52,315 bases of DNA from an uncultured Candidatus Thioglobus sp. Lineage in GTDB: Bacteria > Pseudomonadota > Gammaproteobacteria > PS1 > Pseudothioglobaceae. Below are positions 16,524 to 27,138 of the stretch, in pieces. Both the position numbers and the translations under genes were made by a program. The notes below the pieces were generated by a model, which ran no database searches, was not told where the DNA came from, and was given only the letters and a program-made list of their open reading frames with translations. Position 1 is the first letter of the stretch, and each line of letters begins with the position of its first letter. Location: positions 1 through 52,315 of the forward strand of contig FXLX01000012.1 in assembly GCA_900180385.1 (NCBI GenBank), read 5' to 3'.

Positions 16524-16547
16524 ACTTCTCTCCTCATTTTTATATAT

Positions 16548-16571
16548 AAAAAAATAACTCATTATTGAGTT
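16548..16571 (-). terminator. Rho-independent terminator between small secreted protein and rhodanese genes
   Basis: On the minus strand a perfect AACTCA/TGAGTT stem with a 4-base loop (16556-16571) is followed by A and then T7. It lies between the stop of the 76-residue gene and the ribosome site of the rhodanese gene, so the two are probably separate transcription units or are joined by attenuated read-through. Confidence 0.72.
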
Positions 16572-16623
16572 TGTTGTTGATAACGCTCCCTTCCCAGGAT
16601 GGTGAGCATTACAAATTCTGTTG

Positions 16624-16854
16624 CTAGTCGCAGCTAGGCTCTTCTTCTAAGTTGTGATTAGCGAAAAAATCCATCACACATTCTTCTTTTTCATCTTCTT
16701 CTGCACTATCACAAAAATCTTGTGCACCGTCACGGATCACTTGTTTTTGTGCGTCTGTTGCATTAGCGCCTAACGGAGCTACTGCCTCACCAGATTGATG
16801 TGCAAATACGGTTGTTGTCATTAAAAATGCAAATAATACGGCTAATTTTTTCAC
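16624..16854 (-). CDS. Small acidic exported protein with three cysteines
   Basis: A 76-residue protein with a clear signal peptide (residues 1-18, ending TVFA). The mature part is short and acidic and begins HQSGEAVAPLGANATDAQ. It contains cysteines in DFCDSAEEDEKEECVMDFF and at the penultimate position (PSCD). I do not recognise a family. Two cysteines spaced by ten residues could form a disulphide in the periplasm. A ribosome site (GGAGAG) precedes the ATG. It is followed by a terminator and then the rhodanese operon. Confidence 0.7.
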   Translation of the reverse strand: MKKLAVLFAFLMTTTVFAHQSGEAVAPLGANATDAQKQVIRDGAQDFCDSAEEDEKEECVMDFFANHNLEEEPSCD

Positions 16855-16988
16855 TACTTCTCTCCTTATTGAAATACGTTTAAAAACATCATTTATACCA
16901 TGTAGAGCTATAATTGCAACTTTTATCGTAACTATCTAAATATCATAATATTCTAATTATAAGAAATAAGCTTACTATTATCTGAGCA

Positions 16989-17426
16989 TTAATTCATAGA
17001 ATCCATAGCTTGATTAGCTAATTCATCAGCCATTTCATTACCTTCATCGCCACTATGGCCTTTAACCCAATGCCAATGCACTGTGTGTGAGGCATTAAGC
17101 GTATCTAGGCGTTGCCAAAGATCCACATTTTTAACCGGTTTTTTTGCTGCTGTTTTCCAACCTTTAGCTTTCCAGCCTTTGATCCAATCATTAATACCAT
17201 TCATGACGTATTTAGAATCAGTGAACAAATCTATATCAATGTCTTTTGATTTAATAGCTTCCAAAGCTTTAATAGCTGCCATTAGCTCCATGCGATTATT
17301 AGTGGTGTCTTTTTCACTGCCCTTGAGCTTTTTATCATGATCACCATAACGCAGCCATACACCCCAGCCACCAATGCCAGGATTACCTCGACAACCACCA
17401 TCGGTATATATAATAATTTTACTCAT
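16989..17426 (-). CDS. rnhA: Ribonuclease HI
   Basis: A 145-residue RNase HI that degrades RNA in RNA-DNA hybrids. The catalytic acidic residues are visible in order: the Asp of [11 protein letters not shown], the Glu of RMELMAAI, the Asp of LFTDSKYV and the Asp of NEMADELA. The basic handle [18 protein letters not shown] is present. The length is typical. It is a single-gene unit. The gaps on both sides (16855-16988 and 17427-17542) are AT-rich and show no further gene. Confidence 0.96.
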   Translation of the reverse strand: MSKIIIYTDGGCRGNPGIGGWGVWLRYGDHDKKLKGSEKDTTNNRMELMAAIKALEAIKSKDIDIDLFTDSKYVMNGINDWIKGWKAKGWKTAAKKPVKNVDLWQRLDTLNASHTVHWHWVKGHSGDEGNEMADELANQAMDSMN

Positions 17427-17542
17427 ATTTTTTTGTCAATTAATGATTGAGGCCACTGGTAGAAAATGTGGAAAAATAATACAAAAATTTTAAATTAATA
17501 GTTTTAGCTATTGATAAGAAATTTTGTACTATTTTTACCATT

Positions 17543-19321
17543 TTATGACGTAGAGTCAACATTAATTTGTAGCCAATACTCTAATAATGCCAAATGCCAT
17601 AAGCGAGAGCCATTTAACGCGGTCATATATTGCTCAGGCTTGTTAATGATTTTTTGCACAAATGCTTGGTCAAATACACCTCGATTAATGCAAGCACTTG
17701 AGGTTAAGATATCAGACATAAATTCTAAAAATTCACCCTGAACATATTTAAGCGCTGGCATAGGGAAATAGCCCTTTTTACGATCAATCACGCTATCAGG
17801 CAATAGTCCGCGAGAGATTTGTTTAAGTGGGTGTTTGCCTTCTTCACTCATTTTTAAACTTGGTGGCATACTCAGCGCATGCTCTACTAGCTGATAATCC
17901 ATAAATGGTACGCGCGCCTCTAAACCCCAAGCCATGGTCATGTTATCAACACGCTTAACTGGATCATCTACCACTAAGCGAGTGATGTCGGTACGAAAGA
18001 CTTTATCCATAAATTCATCAGCATTAGCCTTGGAAAATTCTTTATTAAGCCAGGTCTGAGTATGATCACCCGAATGATATTTAGTATTAATGGTTTGCAA
18101 GTATTCTTCATAAGGTCTATCAACATAATGCTTAGAAAAACGCTCAACCTCAGTGCCGGTTTCTGCTTGCATGCGTGAATACCAAAAATAGCCTGCAAAT
18201 GCCTCATCTGCACCTTGACCCGATAACACTACTTTAATGTGTTTTGAAACTTGCTCAGAGAGTAAATAAAAAGCCACGGCATCTTGGCCCACCATAGGTT
18301 CATTCATATTGGCCACTGCATCACCCAAACGAAGCAACACCTGTGAATTACTCACCACGTATTTCTGATGGCGCGTATTAAATCGTTTTACGATTTGGTT
18401 TGAATACTCAAACTCAGAGCCTGCTTCATCGCCAATATCTTCAAAGCCAATGGAAAAAGTACGAATATCTTGATGACCCGCTTCATGTAGTAATGCCACC
18501 AATAAAGATGAATCCAGGCCACCTGACAACAACACGCCAATTGGCACGTCAGCCGCATCCATTCTTTTTAAAACCGCTTGAGTTAATAACTCATGAGTGC
18601 GTTCAATATAATCGGCATCTGACAATGCAACCTCTGGTCGTTGTGCCTTAGGTTGCCAATACGTTGTTTCTTTAATATCGCCATTAGGCTTTATAATCAA
18701 TGTTGTAGCTGGCTTGATTTTTTTTACACCTTCAAGAATGGTGTTTGGCGCTGGCACAACTGCATGCAGTGATAGTTGCTGCTGCAAAGCGACAGAATTA
18801 ATATCGGTATTCGCACCAATTGAAATTAACGATTGCGTGTTAGATGCAAAACTAAAAGCTTTATCGGTCAGATTAAAATACAAAGGCTTAATGCCCATGC
18901 GATCTCTAGCCACAAATAAATACTGTTGTTTTTTATCCCAAATACAAAATGCAAACATACCATCTAAGTGGGTAACGCAATCCTCACCCCAGGCTGCATA
19001 AGCTTTAAGAATAACCTCTGTATCAGATTGCGAGAAAAACTCATAGCCTTTTTTGATTAGCTCTACGCGCAAAGCTTTGTAGTTATAAATGGTGCCATTA
19101 AAAACCAACACCAAATCAAGCGCCTGATCAACCATTGGTTGTGCACCATAATTCGACAAATCAATAATACTGAGACGCTGATGGCCAAAGCCAATAGTCT
19201 TATCAAGCCACTCGCCCGACCCATCTGGACCACGGCGCGCAATCTTTTGCTTCATGATATGTAAATCATTGGTGCTTACTGCTTGATTATCAAATCTTAA
19301 TTGTCCACAAATACCGCACAT
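17543..19321 (-). CDS. asnB: Asparagine synthase (glutamine-hydrolysing)
   Basis: A 592-residue class B asparagine synthetase. The N-terminal glutamine amidotransferase domain starts MCGICGQL with the nucleophile Cys2, and RRGPDGSGEW and NGTIYNY follow. The synthetase domain has the PP-loop LLSGGLDSSLL near residue 265. It is somewhat longer than E. coli AsnB and closer to the general asnB/asnH-type family, some members of which amidate other substrates. No polysaccharide or natural-product genes are nearby, so amino-acid biosynthesis is the likely role. It is divergent from leuC over a 55-bp gap. Confidence 0.92.
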   Translation of the reverse strand: MCGICGQLRFDNQAVSTNDLHIMKQKIARRGPDGSGEWLDKTIGFGHQRLSIIDLSNYGAQPMVDQALDLVLVFNGTIYNYKALRVELIKKGYEFFSQSDTEVILKAYAAWGEDCVTHLDGMFAFCIWDKKQQYLFVARDRMGIKPLYFNLTDKAFSFASNTQSLISIGANTDINSVALQQQLSLHAVVPAPNTILEGVKKIKPATTLIIKPNGDIKETTYWQPKAQRPEVALSDADYIERTHELLTQAVLKRMDAADVPIGVLLSGGLDSSLLVALLHEAGHQDIRTFSIGFEDIGDEAGSEFEYSNQIVKRFNTRHQKYVVSNSQVLLRLGDAVANMNEPMVGQDAVAFYLLSEQVSKHIKVVLSGQGADEAFAGYFWYSRMQAETGTEVERFSKHYVDRPYEEYLQTINTKYHSGDHTQTWLNKEFSKANADEFMDKVFRTDITRLVVDDPVKRVDNMTMAWGLEARVPFMDYQLVEHALSMPPSLKMSEEGKHPLKQISRGLLPDSVIDRKKGYFPMPALKYVQGEFLEFMSDILTSSACINRGVFDQAFVQKIINKPEQYMTALNGSRLWHLALLEYWLQINVDSTS

Positions 19322-19376
19322 ATCTAAGTTATAGAGAATGTAAAATGGTTATTTTATCAAGATTTTCAATCGATTT

Positions 19377-20774
19377 ATGCCACAAACACTTTATGACAAA
19401 CTAATGAGCGCACATGTGGTGCGAGAAGAGGCAACCACAGCGCTTATTTATATTGATAGACAATTGATCCATGAGGTAACTTCACCTCAAGCATTTGAAG
19501 GTCTAGAATTAGCAGGCAGAAAGCCTTGGCGTTTAGCAGCGAGTATTGCCGTGCCAGATCATAACGTACCAACTACAGATCGCTCAAGTGGCGTAAGTGG
19601 CATTGAAGATCCTATTTCAAAATTACAAATTGAAACCCTAGATTCAAACTGTGAAAAATTTGGCATTAATGAAATTCAAATGAATGACATTCGCCAAGGT
19701 ATTGTTCATGTGGTTGGCCCAGAACAAGGTGCAACATTGCCAGGCATGAGTATTGTTTGTGGCGATTCTCATACTTCAACACATGGTGCACTTGGTGCAC
19801 TGGCTTTTGGCATTGGCACCAGTGAAGTAGAACACGTTTTGGCTACAGGCTGCTTATGGCAATCAAAATCTAAGAATTTAAAAATTGAAGTTAATGGCGA
19901 TCTTAACAAATACGTAAGCGCTAAAGATATCGCACTTTATATCATTGGCCAAATTGGTACTGCCGGTGGCACAGGTTTTGCGATTGAATTTGCTGGCACA
20001 AGCATTCAAAAATTAAGTGTTGAAGGTCGTATGACCTTATGCAATATGGCGATTGAAGCCGGCGCTCGTGTTGGTATGGTAGCGGTTGATGATAAAACAC
20101 TTGAATATGTTAAGGGTCGTCCAATGACGCCTACCGGCGAGCAGTGGGATAAAGCGGCTGAATACTGGAATACCTTGCACTCTGATGAAGGCGCATATTT
20201 TGATAAGGTGGTTAATATTGATGCACAAAACATCAAGCCTCAAGTTACTTGGGGCACCTCTCCAGAAATGGTTATTGCGGTAGATGGCTTAGTGCCTGAT
20301 CCAACAAAAGAGCCCGATCCTGTTAAAGCGCAAAGCATTAAAAATGCGTTAAATTACATTCATCTTGAAGCTAATACACCGATCAATACAGTTTCAATTG
20401 ACAAAGTATTTATTGGCTCATGCACCAACTCACGCATCGAAGACTTGCGCGCTGCAGCCGATGTTGCTAAAGGCAAGCATATTGCTGATAATATCAAACT
20501 AGCTTTGGTGGTTCCAGGTTCAGGCCTAATTAAAGCACAAGCAGAAAAAGAAGGTCTCGACAAAATATTTACCGAGGCAGGGTTTGAGTGGCGCGAGGCA
20601 GGCTGCTCTATGTGCTTGGCCATGAATGCTGATAAACTTGAAGTTGGCGAGCGTTGCGCTTCCACTTCGAATCGTAACTTTGAAGGTCGCCAAGGTCAAG
20701 GCTCTTTTACTCATTTAGTTAGCCCTGAAATCGCGGCAGCAAGTGCTATTGCCGGGCACTTCGCCCAACCTTAA
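19377..20774 (+). CDS. leuC: 3-isopropylmalate dehydratase large subunit
   Basis: A 465-residue LeuC, of the same length class as E. coli LeuC. It isomerises 2- to 3-isopropylmalate in leucine synthesis with a [4Fe-4S] cluster. The cluster cysteines are seen in [17 protein letters not shown] and in [11 protein letters not shown]. The active-site segment [18 protein letters not shown] is intact. The ATG is at 19377 and the stop lies 10 bp before leuD. The order is leuC-leuD-ruvA. There is no leuA or leuB in the window. Confidence 0.97.
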   Translation: MPQTLYDKLMSAHVVREEATTALIYIDRQLIHEVTSPQAFEGLELAGRKPWRLAASIAVPDHNVPTTDRSSGVSGIEDPISKLQIETLDSNCEKFGINEIQMNDIRQGIVHVVGPEQGATLPGMSIVCGDSHTSTHGALGALAFGIGTSEVEHVLATGCLWQSKSKNLKIEVNGDLNKYVSAKDIALYIIGQIGTAGGTGFAIEFAGTSIQKLSVEGRMTLCNMAIEAGARVGMVAVDDKTLEYVKGRPMTPTGEQWDKAAEYWNTLHSDEGAYFDKVVNIDAQNIKPQVTWGTSPEMVIAVDGLVPDPTKEPDPVKAQSIKNALNYIHLEANTPINTVSIDKVFIGSCTNSRIEDLRAAADVAKGKHIADNIKLALVVPGSGLIKAQAEKEGLDKIFTEAGFEWREAGCSMCLAMNADKLEVGERCASTSNRNFEGRQGQGSFTHLVSPEIAAASAIAGHFAQP

Positions 20775-20784
20775 GGAATTCATT

Positions 20785-21399
20785 ATGGAAAAATTTACAA
20801 CCTTAGTTTCTATCGCCGCACCCCTCAATCGTGCCAATATCGATACCGATGCCATCATTCCTAAGCAATTTTTAAAATCGATTAAACGCTCTGGCTTTGG
20901 TCCAAACTTATTTGATGAATGGCGTTATTTAAATGCTGGCGAAGTTGGCATGGATAATTCTAAACGCCCTATTAACACAGATTTTGTGCTTAATAAAGCT
21001 GAGTATCAAGGTGCAAAAATCCTCATTACCCGTGAAAATTTTGGCTGTGGCTCATCACGCGAACATGCACCTTGGGCACTGGAAGATTACGGCTTTAAAG
21101 CTATTATCGCACCAAGTTTTGCCGATATTTTTTATAACAATTGTTTTAAAAATGGTATTTTACCTATCGTTCAAAATAACGACATTATGGATGAATTGTT
21201 CTTAGTAAATGGTGACATCACCATCGATCTTGAGGTTCAAACCATTCTAGCAAATAACAAAGAATATAGTTTTGAAGTTGATGCAGAGCGCAAGCGTAGA
21301 TTGATGAATGGCTTGGATGATATTGCCCTTACATTGCAACACTCAGATGAGATAAAATCATTTGAAAAAACTTATTTTAAAAAATACTCTTGGCTATGA
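20785..21399 (+). CDS. leuD: 3-isopropylmalate dehydratase small subunit
   Basis: A 204-residue LeuD, partner of LeuC. It begins [20 protein letters not shown] and contains [16 protein letters not shown] and the [13 protein letters not shown] motif that contributes substrate-binding Ser and Arg. The ATG at 20785 has a good AAGGA site; a longer frame from 20743 reads back into leuC and is not used. The stop overlaps the ruvA start (ATGA), so ruvA is translationally coupled. Confidence 0.97.
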   Translation: MEKFTTLVSIAAPLNRANIDTDAIIPKQFLKSIKRSGFGPNLFDEWRYLNAGEVGMDNSKRPINTDFVLNKAEYQGAKILITRENFGCGSSREHAPWALEDYGFKAIIAPSFADIFYNNCFKNGILPIVQNNDIMDELFLVNGDITIDLEVQTILANNKEYSFEVDAERKRRLMNGLDDIALTLQHSDEIKSFEKTYFKKYSWL

Positions 21400-21983
21400 T
21401 CGGACGCTTAACTGGAAAAATTCTAGAAAAAAACCCACCTGAAATCTTACTGGAAGTGGGTGGTATTGGTTATGAAATACTATGCCCAATGTCGAGTTTT
21501 TACGATATGGGTGATAGCGAAAACATCATGCTACATACGCATTTTCACGTAAAAGAAGACGCGCAAACGTTATACGGATTCATCTCTAAAGATGAAAAAA
21601 CTCTGTTTAGAGAATTGATTCGAGTGAATGGCATTGGTCCCAAAGTAGCGCTGGCTATTTTGTCACACTTAAACATTGCTTCACTCATGAGTGCAGTTAC
21701 CAATGAAGATGATGTATTGCTTGCCAAAACCCCAGGAATCGGCAAGAAAACGGCGCAAAAGCTTATTTTAGAACTCAAAACTCGCCTAGAAAAATTAGAG
21801 CTTAGTCAGGGTAGTCATCAAAAAATCACCTCATCAAACTCTAATCCAAATTCACTTAAAGCTTCTCAAGCATTACAATCACTCGGTTTTAAAGTTAAAG
21901 AGGCTAAAAAAATGTTAAGCGCCATTACCGATGAAACTCTTTCTACTGAAGAATTAATTCGCCAAGCATTACAAAACAAATAA
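21396..21983 (+). CDS. ruvA: Holliday junction branch-migration protein RuvA
   Basis: A 195-residue RuvA. The N-terminal OB domain (MIGRLTGKI to [17 protein letters not shown]) is followed by two helix-hairpin-helix motifs ([13 protein letters not shown] and [16 protein letters not shown]) and a C-terminal three-helix RuvB-binding domain. It binds Holliday junctions and loads RuvB. The family usually sits beside ruvB or ruvC; here it follows leuCD and ruvB is not in the window. The ATG at 21396 overlaps the leuD stop. Confidence 0.96.
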   Translation: MIGRLTGKILEKNPPEILLEVGGIGYEILCPMSSFYDMGDSENIMLHTHFHVKEDAQTLYGFISKDEKTLFRELIRVNGIGPKVALAILSHLNIASLMSAVTNEDDVLLAKTPGIGKKTAQKLILELKTRLEKLELSQGSHQKITSSNSNPNSLKASQALQSLGFKVKEAKKMLSAITDETLSTEELIRQALQNK

Positions 21984-22018
21984 CGCTCTGACAAAAATAT
22001 AGACAATAATGCGAATGG

Positions 22019-22059
22019 GCTTATTTGGATGCGTTAAAACGCCTAAATAAGCTGTTTTT
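22019..22059 (+). terminator. Rho-independent terminator after ruvA
   Basis: A long hairpin starts with GCTTATTT pairing with AAATAAGC (22019-22026 with 22045-22052), and an inner GCGTT/AACGC stem continues it. It is followed by TGTTTTTA and then TGTTTTTTT. It ends the leuC-leuD-ruvA unit. Confidence 0.82.
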
Positions 22060-22095
22060 AAGTGTTTTTTTACCTTTAAAACAGCCTTAAACAGC

Positions 22096-25000
22096 CTATT
22101 TATTCAAAATTTTAGAAATATTGAATACGCTTATTTTTCTTGATTTTTTAAGTCTAGAAATCCAACTTACAAACTCAACATTCATCAAATACAGGCACGG
22201 CAGCAAAACTAGTGTCATCAGTGTGCCAAATAACAAACCATAACCTAATGCTAAGGCCATTGGCTGCAAGATGTAGTCTGTACCGCCAATACCATATGCC
22301 AAAGGAATAATACTAGCAAGTGTGGTTAAGCTGGTGAGCACCACAGCACGTAATCGATCCTTGGTGCCCTTAACAATCCACTCATGCACACTGAATTTTT
22401 CCAAAGTTTTGTCTTTAAGATAATTAAGGTGAGAAACCAACACCAATGAGTCATTAACAATAACACCAGCCAGCGCCAAAATACCCAAAAAAGCAAAAAA
22501 GCTTAGGGTTTCACCGTGAAGAAAAAATGCCCAGATAACGCCAATCACTGAAAAAGGAATAGCACTTAAAATTAATAGTGGCTGGGTGTAAGAATTAAAT
22601 AATAATACCAACAATAAGAAAATACCAAAAATTGCCATAATAAAGGCCTGTTTAAAACTGGCCATAGATTCCATGGTTTTCTTCGCACCACCTTCTGAAA
22701 TAGCGCGTACAGATGGGAAATCCTCATCTAGGTTAAGTTGTAACAACGCTTGCTTCATTACCTCGCCAGTTGAAGTGATTTCATCTTCAATACTGGCACT
22801 AACCATAATTGACCTAAGGCCATTGTAATGATTAAAATCAGGCTCACCAACAATCTGACGAATGCTTGAAAAATTAGACAAAGGCACAATGCGACCATTT
22901 CTGTTAACCACTTTTAGTGAATTAATAAAGCTCTCTGATTGTTGCATATCGCCTAGATACAATCGGAAATTAATATCATTCTGACCTTCTCTAATGTTGG
23001 TGACATCGATGCCAGTAAAGGCTGCTCGAAGGTAGCGATTAACCGTAGAAAAATCAATATTTAAACGAGCCATTTTTTCAAAATCAAGTTTAACTTCAAT
23101 ACGACCCTTGCCTGGATCGTCATCGCGATTGATGTTATCAACACCTGTTAGATCTTGCAAAATTTGCTCTAATTTATCAGCGGCACGTTTATTCTCATCA
23201 CCCTCTTGACTGATTAAATTAATCTCTACATCTTCACCTTGAGGTGGACCTGGACGATGCACAGAAAACTTTAATTTTTCTACATCTTTAATCTTATCCA
23301 CCTGTGCTTTTAACGCACTCAAAATCACTTTGGAGTCTGTTTGGCGCTGAGAGCTTGGCACCAATTCAATGGTAAATTTTGCCTTATGAGTAAAGTACTT
23401 GCCCACGTCTGTGGTGACTGAAATTAAATCATCACCGATAACATTAGTAATCAATTCTTCGACTTCAGTTGCTTTGATTTCAGTATTTGTTAATGATGAG
23501 CCTACTGGCATGCTCAGTCGTGCATTGATTGTATCAACGCCCACAGCCGGAAATAAAGCAAACTTCATTTGTGTGCTAGCAAAATAAAGTGAAAATACCA
23601 AAACCACGCTAAAAATTGCAACTACCCAATATCGAGTTTGTAATACTCGAGTTAAAAAATTCTCAAATTTACGCTCAAAATATTCAAACCAATTATGTGT
23701 TTTTTGCTTTTCAATAGTGCCTGCCAAATGTGCAGGCAATGCTAATGAAACCTCTAAAAATGATAGTGTTAATGCAAAAATAACCACCAGTGGGATTACA
23801 TAGATAAATTTACCCATAGTGCCATCCATTAAGAACATGGATGAAAATGCCAATACAGTGGTTAGGATTGTGGTGACAACAGGCATAATCACGCGCTTAA
23901 AGCCGTGTACAGCCGATTCAAATCTATTTTCACCTGTTTGCTTATAATGGTGAATACTCTCTGCCACAATGATCGAATCATCCACTACGATGCCGAGCAC
24001 TAAAATCATCGCTGCTAATGACACTAGGTTGATGGTTTCACCCGTAACGCCTAGTAATGCAACTGTACCAAGCAAGCTCACCGGCAAACTTACTGCCACC
24101 CAAAAAGCCATCTTAAAGGATAAAAATGCGCCCAAAACTACTAGCACCAATAACAAGCCAATTAAGCCATTATTAGTGACAATTTCTAAGCGATTACGCA
24201 CGTATTTAGACATATCAGATGAGTAAAAAATATCGATTTTATGGTTGTGTTTTTTCAGCACCTTATCCATATGCACTTTTACCAAGTCAACCGTGGTAAT
24301 TACATCTGCCTGTGCTTGTTTTTTGATACGTAGAATAAAGCCTTTATGACCATTGACACGTACGATGGATTTCTCTTCAACATTACCTGATTCAATTGTG
24401 GCGATGTCTTGCAACCTAACCACCAAACCCTCAAAGGTTGATTTAACAATTACCTCACCCACATCATCAGCTGCATCAAATTTTGACAAAACCACAATGG
24501 TTTTTTCCTGTTGCTGGTGGTGATTACTGCCCACAGTATAGCGCTGATTACGTGCAGAAATAGCACTCATCACTTGAGGCAAGGATAGCTCGTACCGATA
24601 AAGCTTTTGAGGATCGATACGAATTTGAATCTCTTTATCTAGATAACCTTGTTTGCTAACTTCTGAGACGCCATCAATCAACTCAATTGATGTGGCAATA
24701 TTATCGACCACGCCTCTCAACTGAGCGTAACTTAATTGATCACTACCAATGCTGATTTTAATAACGCTTTTTCTTGATGTTTTATGGTCGGTAACGCGAG
24801 GCAAATCAACCACCTCTTCCGGCAAGGATTTGATGCGATTAACCGCATTACGAATTTCTTGTTTAAGTTCGGAAATATCGCCAACATCCTGAGACAAAGT
24901 AACAACAACAGAAGAAGTACCAGCACGGGAAGTGGAGGTAAATTTATCAATACCTGAAATATTGCTTAATTCATCTTCCACAACATTAGTAATATTTTGC

Positions 25001-25182
25001 TCAACATCCTCAGGCGAGGCACCAGGATAAGCGGTAATAACAGACATTACTTCAAAATCCACCACAGGAAATTGATCACGTTGAATGTTGTTAAGACTAA
25101 GTAGGCCAAGTGCAATCACACTGATGGTAAACACCAGTGCGAGTTTTTTCTGCCTAACTAAAAATTCAAGAATACTATTCAT
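22096..25182 (-). CDS. RND-family efflux transporter permease
   Basis: A permease of about 1028 residues of the AcrB/MexB-like HAE group, inner-membrane proton-driven. There is an N-terminal TM, a large periplasmic porter domain, and TM4 with GIVVDDSIIV and a proton-relay Asp pair. A second repeat begins near residue 530, with LAGVIVNDSLVLVSHLNYL in TM10. The start is probably ATG 25182 (MNSILEFLVRQKK); TTG at 25200 is less likely. No periplasmic adaptor or outer-membrane channel gene is beside it, so its partners must be encoded elsewhere or it works differently. It lies 59 bp downstream of typA on the same strand. The substrate is unknown. Confidence 0.92.
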   Translation of the reverse strand: MNSILEFLVRQKKLALVFTISVIALGLLSLNNIQRDQFPVVDFEVMSVITAYPGASPEDVEQNITNVVEDELSNISGIDKFTSTSRAGTSSVVVTLSQDVGDISELKQEIRNAVNRIKSLPEEVVDLPRVTDHKTSRKSVIKISIGSDQLSYAQLRGVVDNIATSIELIDGVSEVSKQGYLDKEIQIRIDPQKLYRYELSLPQVMSAISARNQRYTVGSNHHQQQEKTIVVLSKFDAADDVGEVIVKSTFEGLVVRLQDIATIESGNVEEKSIVRVNGHKGFILRIKKQAQADVITTVDLVKVHMDKVLKKHNHKIDIFYSSDMSKYVRNRLEIVTNNGLIGLLLVLVVLGAFLSFKMAFWVAVSLPVSLLGTVALLGVTGETINLVSLAAMILVLGIVVDDSIIVAESIHHYKQTGENRFESAVHGFKRVIMPVVTTILTTVLAFSSMFLMDGTMGKFIYVIPLVVIFALTLSFLEVSLALPAHLAGTIEKQKTHNWFEYFERKFENFLTRVLQTRYWVVAIFSVVLVFSLYFASTQMKFALFPAVGVDTINARLSMPVGSSLTNTEIKATEVEELITNVIGDDLISVTTDVGKYFTHKAKFTIELVPSSQRQTDSKVILSALKAQVDKIKDVEKLKFSVHRPGPPQGEDVEINLISQEGDENKRAADKLEQILQDLTGVDNINRDDDPGKGRIEVKLDFEKMARLNIDFSTVNRYLRAAFTGIDVTNIREGQNDINFRLYLGDMQQSESFINSLKVVNRNGRIVPLSNFSSIRQIVGEPDFNHYNGLRSIMVSASIEDEITSTGEVMKQALLQLNLDEDFPSVRAISEGGAKKTMESMASFKQAFIMAIFGIFLLLVLLFNSYTQPLLILSAIPFSVIGVIWAFFLHGETLSFFAFLGILALAGVIVNDSLVLVSHLNYLKDKTLEKFSVHEWIVKGTKDRLRAVVLTSLTTLASIIPLAYGIGGTDYILQPMALALGYGLLFGTLMTLVLLPCLYLMNVEFVSWISRLKKSRKISVFNISKILNK

Positions 25183-25222
25183 AGGTGAATAGTATACCAA
25201 GGCTTATACTTATTAAACCTTG

Positions 25223-25241
25223 ACGTCTTACGAAAAGACGT
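25223..25241 (-). repeat. Hairpin at the typA stop
   Basis: A perfect ACGTCTT/AAGACGT stem with a 5-base loop lies directly after the typA stop codon, before the RND permease gene. There is no proper T-run on the minus strand, so it is better read as an mRNA 3'-end stabiliser or a weak attenuator than as a strong terminator. A TATACT box just upstream of the permease start (25186-25191) could belong to a separate promoter. Confidence 0.5.
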
Positions 25242-27047
25242 TTATTTTGAGCGCTTACGTTCTACTTCTTTTAATAGACGCTTACGAATACGTGTTGAAT
25301 TTGGCGTTACTTCTACCAACTCATCATCATCAATAAACTCTAATGCTTGCTCAAGATCTAGCTTGATTGCTGGTGTTAGTGACACCGCTTCGTCTGTACC
25401 AGAAGCACGTACGTTAGTTAATTGCTTACCCTTCATTACGTTGATCACAAGATCCTTATCACGCGCATGAATACCAACAACCATACCTTCGTAGATTTCT
25501 GTATTATGTTCAACAAAGAACTTACCACTCTTCTGTAAGTTGAAAATTGCGTAAGCAACTGCCTTACCCTGGTTCATTGAAATCAGCGAGCCATTTGAGC
25601 GCTGTCCAATTGTGCCAGGCTTTTGAGGCTTGTAAGCGTCAAAGGTTGAGTTCATCAATCCAGTACCGTTAGTTGCGGTTAAAAATTCAGTTCTGAAACC
25701 AATCAAACCACGGGCGGGAATGTTAAATTCAAGCTTAACACGTCCATTTCCATCAGGTTCCATATTGGTTAAATCACCTTTACGCTCTCCTAATTTCTCC
25801 ATTACCGTGCCTTGATGCTGAGACTCAACATCAATACTTAAATCTTCGAATGGCTCACATGTTACGCCATCGATTTCTTTTAAGATTACCTGTGGACGAC
25901 CTACAGCTAATTCAAAACCTTCTCTACGCATGGTTTCAATTAATACAGATAAATGCAACTCACCACGACCTGACACTAAAAATTCAGATGGATCATTGGT
26001 ATTTTCAACACGAAGTGCGACGTTGTAAATAAGCTCCTTATCTAAACGATCACGAATATTCCTAGAGGTAATAAATTTACCATCTAAACCAGCAAACGGG
26101 GAATCATTCACACGGAATGCCATTGATACTGTCGGCTCATCAACACTAAGTGGTGGTAGCGCTTCAACAGTCTCAGGATCACAAATAGTATCTGAAATTG
26201 AAATACCTTCAATACCTGTAACCGCAACAATATTACCTGCTTCAGACTCATTTAAATCAATCTTATCAAGACCTAAAAAACCTTGTAAGTTGGCAATTTT
26301 AGCTTTTTTCTCGATGCCGTCAGCACCTACAATGACCACTTGCTGATTTTTCTTAATGGTGCCACGAGTGATTCGGCCAATACCGATTGCACCCACAAAT
26401 GAAGAATAATCAAGTGCTGTAATTTGCATCTGTAGTGGTGCTTCAATGTCCACTTCTGGTGCCTTTACGTTCTTAACAATAGTTTCAAACATTGGCAACA
26501 TATCGCCCGCGCGTACATCATCTTCAAGTGATGCATAACCATTAATACTTGATGCATAAATAACAGGGAAATCTAGTTGCTCATCTGTTGCACCTAATTG
26601 GTCAAATAATTCAAACACTTGGTCAATTACCCAGTCAGGTCGGGCTGCATCTTTATCAATTTTGTTAATAACAACAATCGGATTAAGGCCTTGATCAAAT
26701 GCTTTTTTAGTTACAAAACGCGTTTGTGGCATTGGGCCCTCTTGTGCATCTACCAACAACAATACTGAATCGACCATTGATAATACGCGCTCAACCTCAC
26801 CACCAAAGTCGGCGTGTCCTGGGGTATCTACAATGTTAATATGGTAATCACCCCATTTAATCGCCGTATTCTTTGACGAAATAGTAATACCACGCTCTTT
26901 TTCAAGATCGTTCGAATCCATCATACGATCAGTAGACTCAAAACGCTCATCAAATGTATCTGATTGCTCCAATAATTTGTCAACTAGTGTAGTCTTACCA
27001 TGGTCAACGTGAGCAATAATGGCGATGTTTCTAAGTTTAGTATTCAT
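25242..27047 (-). CDS. typA: Ribosome-associated translational GTPase TypA/BipA
   Basis: A 601-residue GTPase of the EF-G/LepA-like superfamily, full length. The G1 loop is [15 protein letters not shown] (residues 12-26), G3 is [12 protein letters not shown] and G4 is NKID. The family effector signature [10 protein letters not shown] follows G1. The C-terminal domain carries the conserved [12 protein letters not shown] segment. BipA helps large-subunit assembly and growth under stress. It is divergent from rlmE across 91 bp (27048-27138), which must hold both promoters. Confidence 0.97.
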   Translation of the reverse strand: MNTKLRNIAIIAHVDHGKTTLVDKLLEQSDTFDERFESTDRMMDSNDLEKERGITISSKNTAIKWGDYHINIVDTPGHADFGGEVERVLSMVDSVLLLVDAQEGPMPQTRFVTKKAFDQGLNPIVVINKIDKDAARPDWVIDQVFELFDQLGATDEQLDFPVIYASSINGYASLEDDVRAGDMLPMFETIVKNVKAPEVDIEAPLQMQITALDYSSFVGAIGIGRITRGTIKKNQQVVIVGADGIEKKAKIANLQGFLGLDKIDLNESEAGNIVAVTGIEGISISDTICDPETVEALPPLSVDEPTVSMAFRVNDSPFAGLDGKFITSRNIRDRLDKELIYNVALRVENTNDPSEFLVSGRGELHLSVLIETMRREGFELAVGRPQVILKEIDGVTCEPFEDLSIDVESQHQGTVMEKLGERKGDLTNMEPDGNGRVKLEFNIPARGLIGFRTEFLTATNGTGLMNSTFDAYKPQKPGTIGQRSNGSLISMNQGKAVAYAIFNLQKSGKFFVEHNTEIYEGMVVGIHARDKDLVINVMKGKQLTNVRASGTDEAVSLTPAIKLDLEQALEFIDDDELVEVTPNSTRIRKRLLKEVERKRSK

Positions 27048-27138
27048 GCGTATAAGAATAATTCGAAAAAGACACCATTATCCCCTAAGTCTCCTATAAT
27101 ATTAGGAATTATTAATGTGAATCAATGACTTAAGACTT

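Noticed and set aside
17543..19321. asnB as part of a polysaccharide or natural-product cluster
   Set aside because: The neighbours are rnhA and leuC; no glycosyltransferase or synthetase genes are near.
27048..27138. Defined promoter with TATAAT (near 27091) for rlmE
   Set aside because: A TATAAT box exists, but no acceptable -35 box at the right distance was found, so it is not listed.
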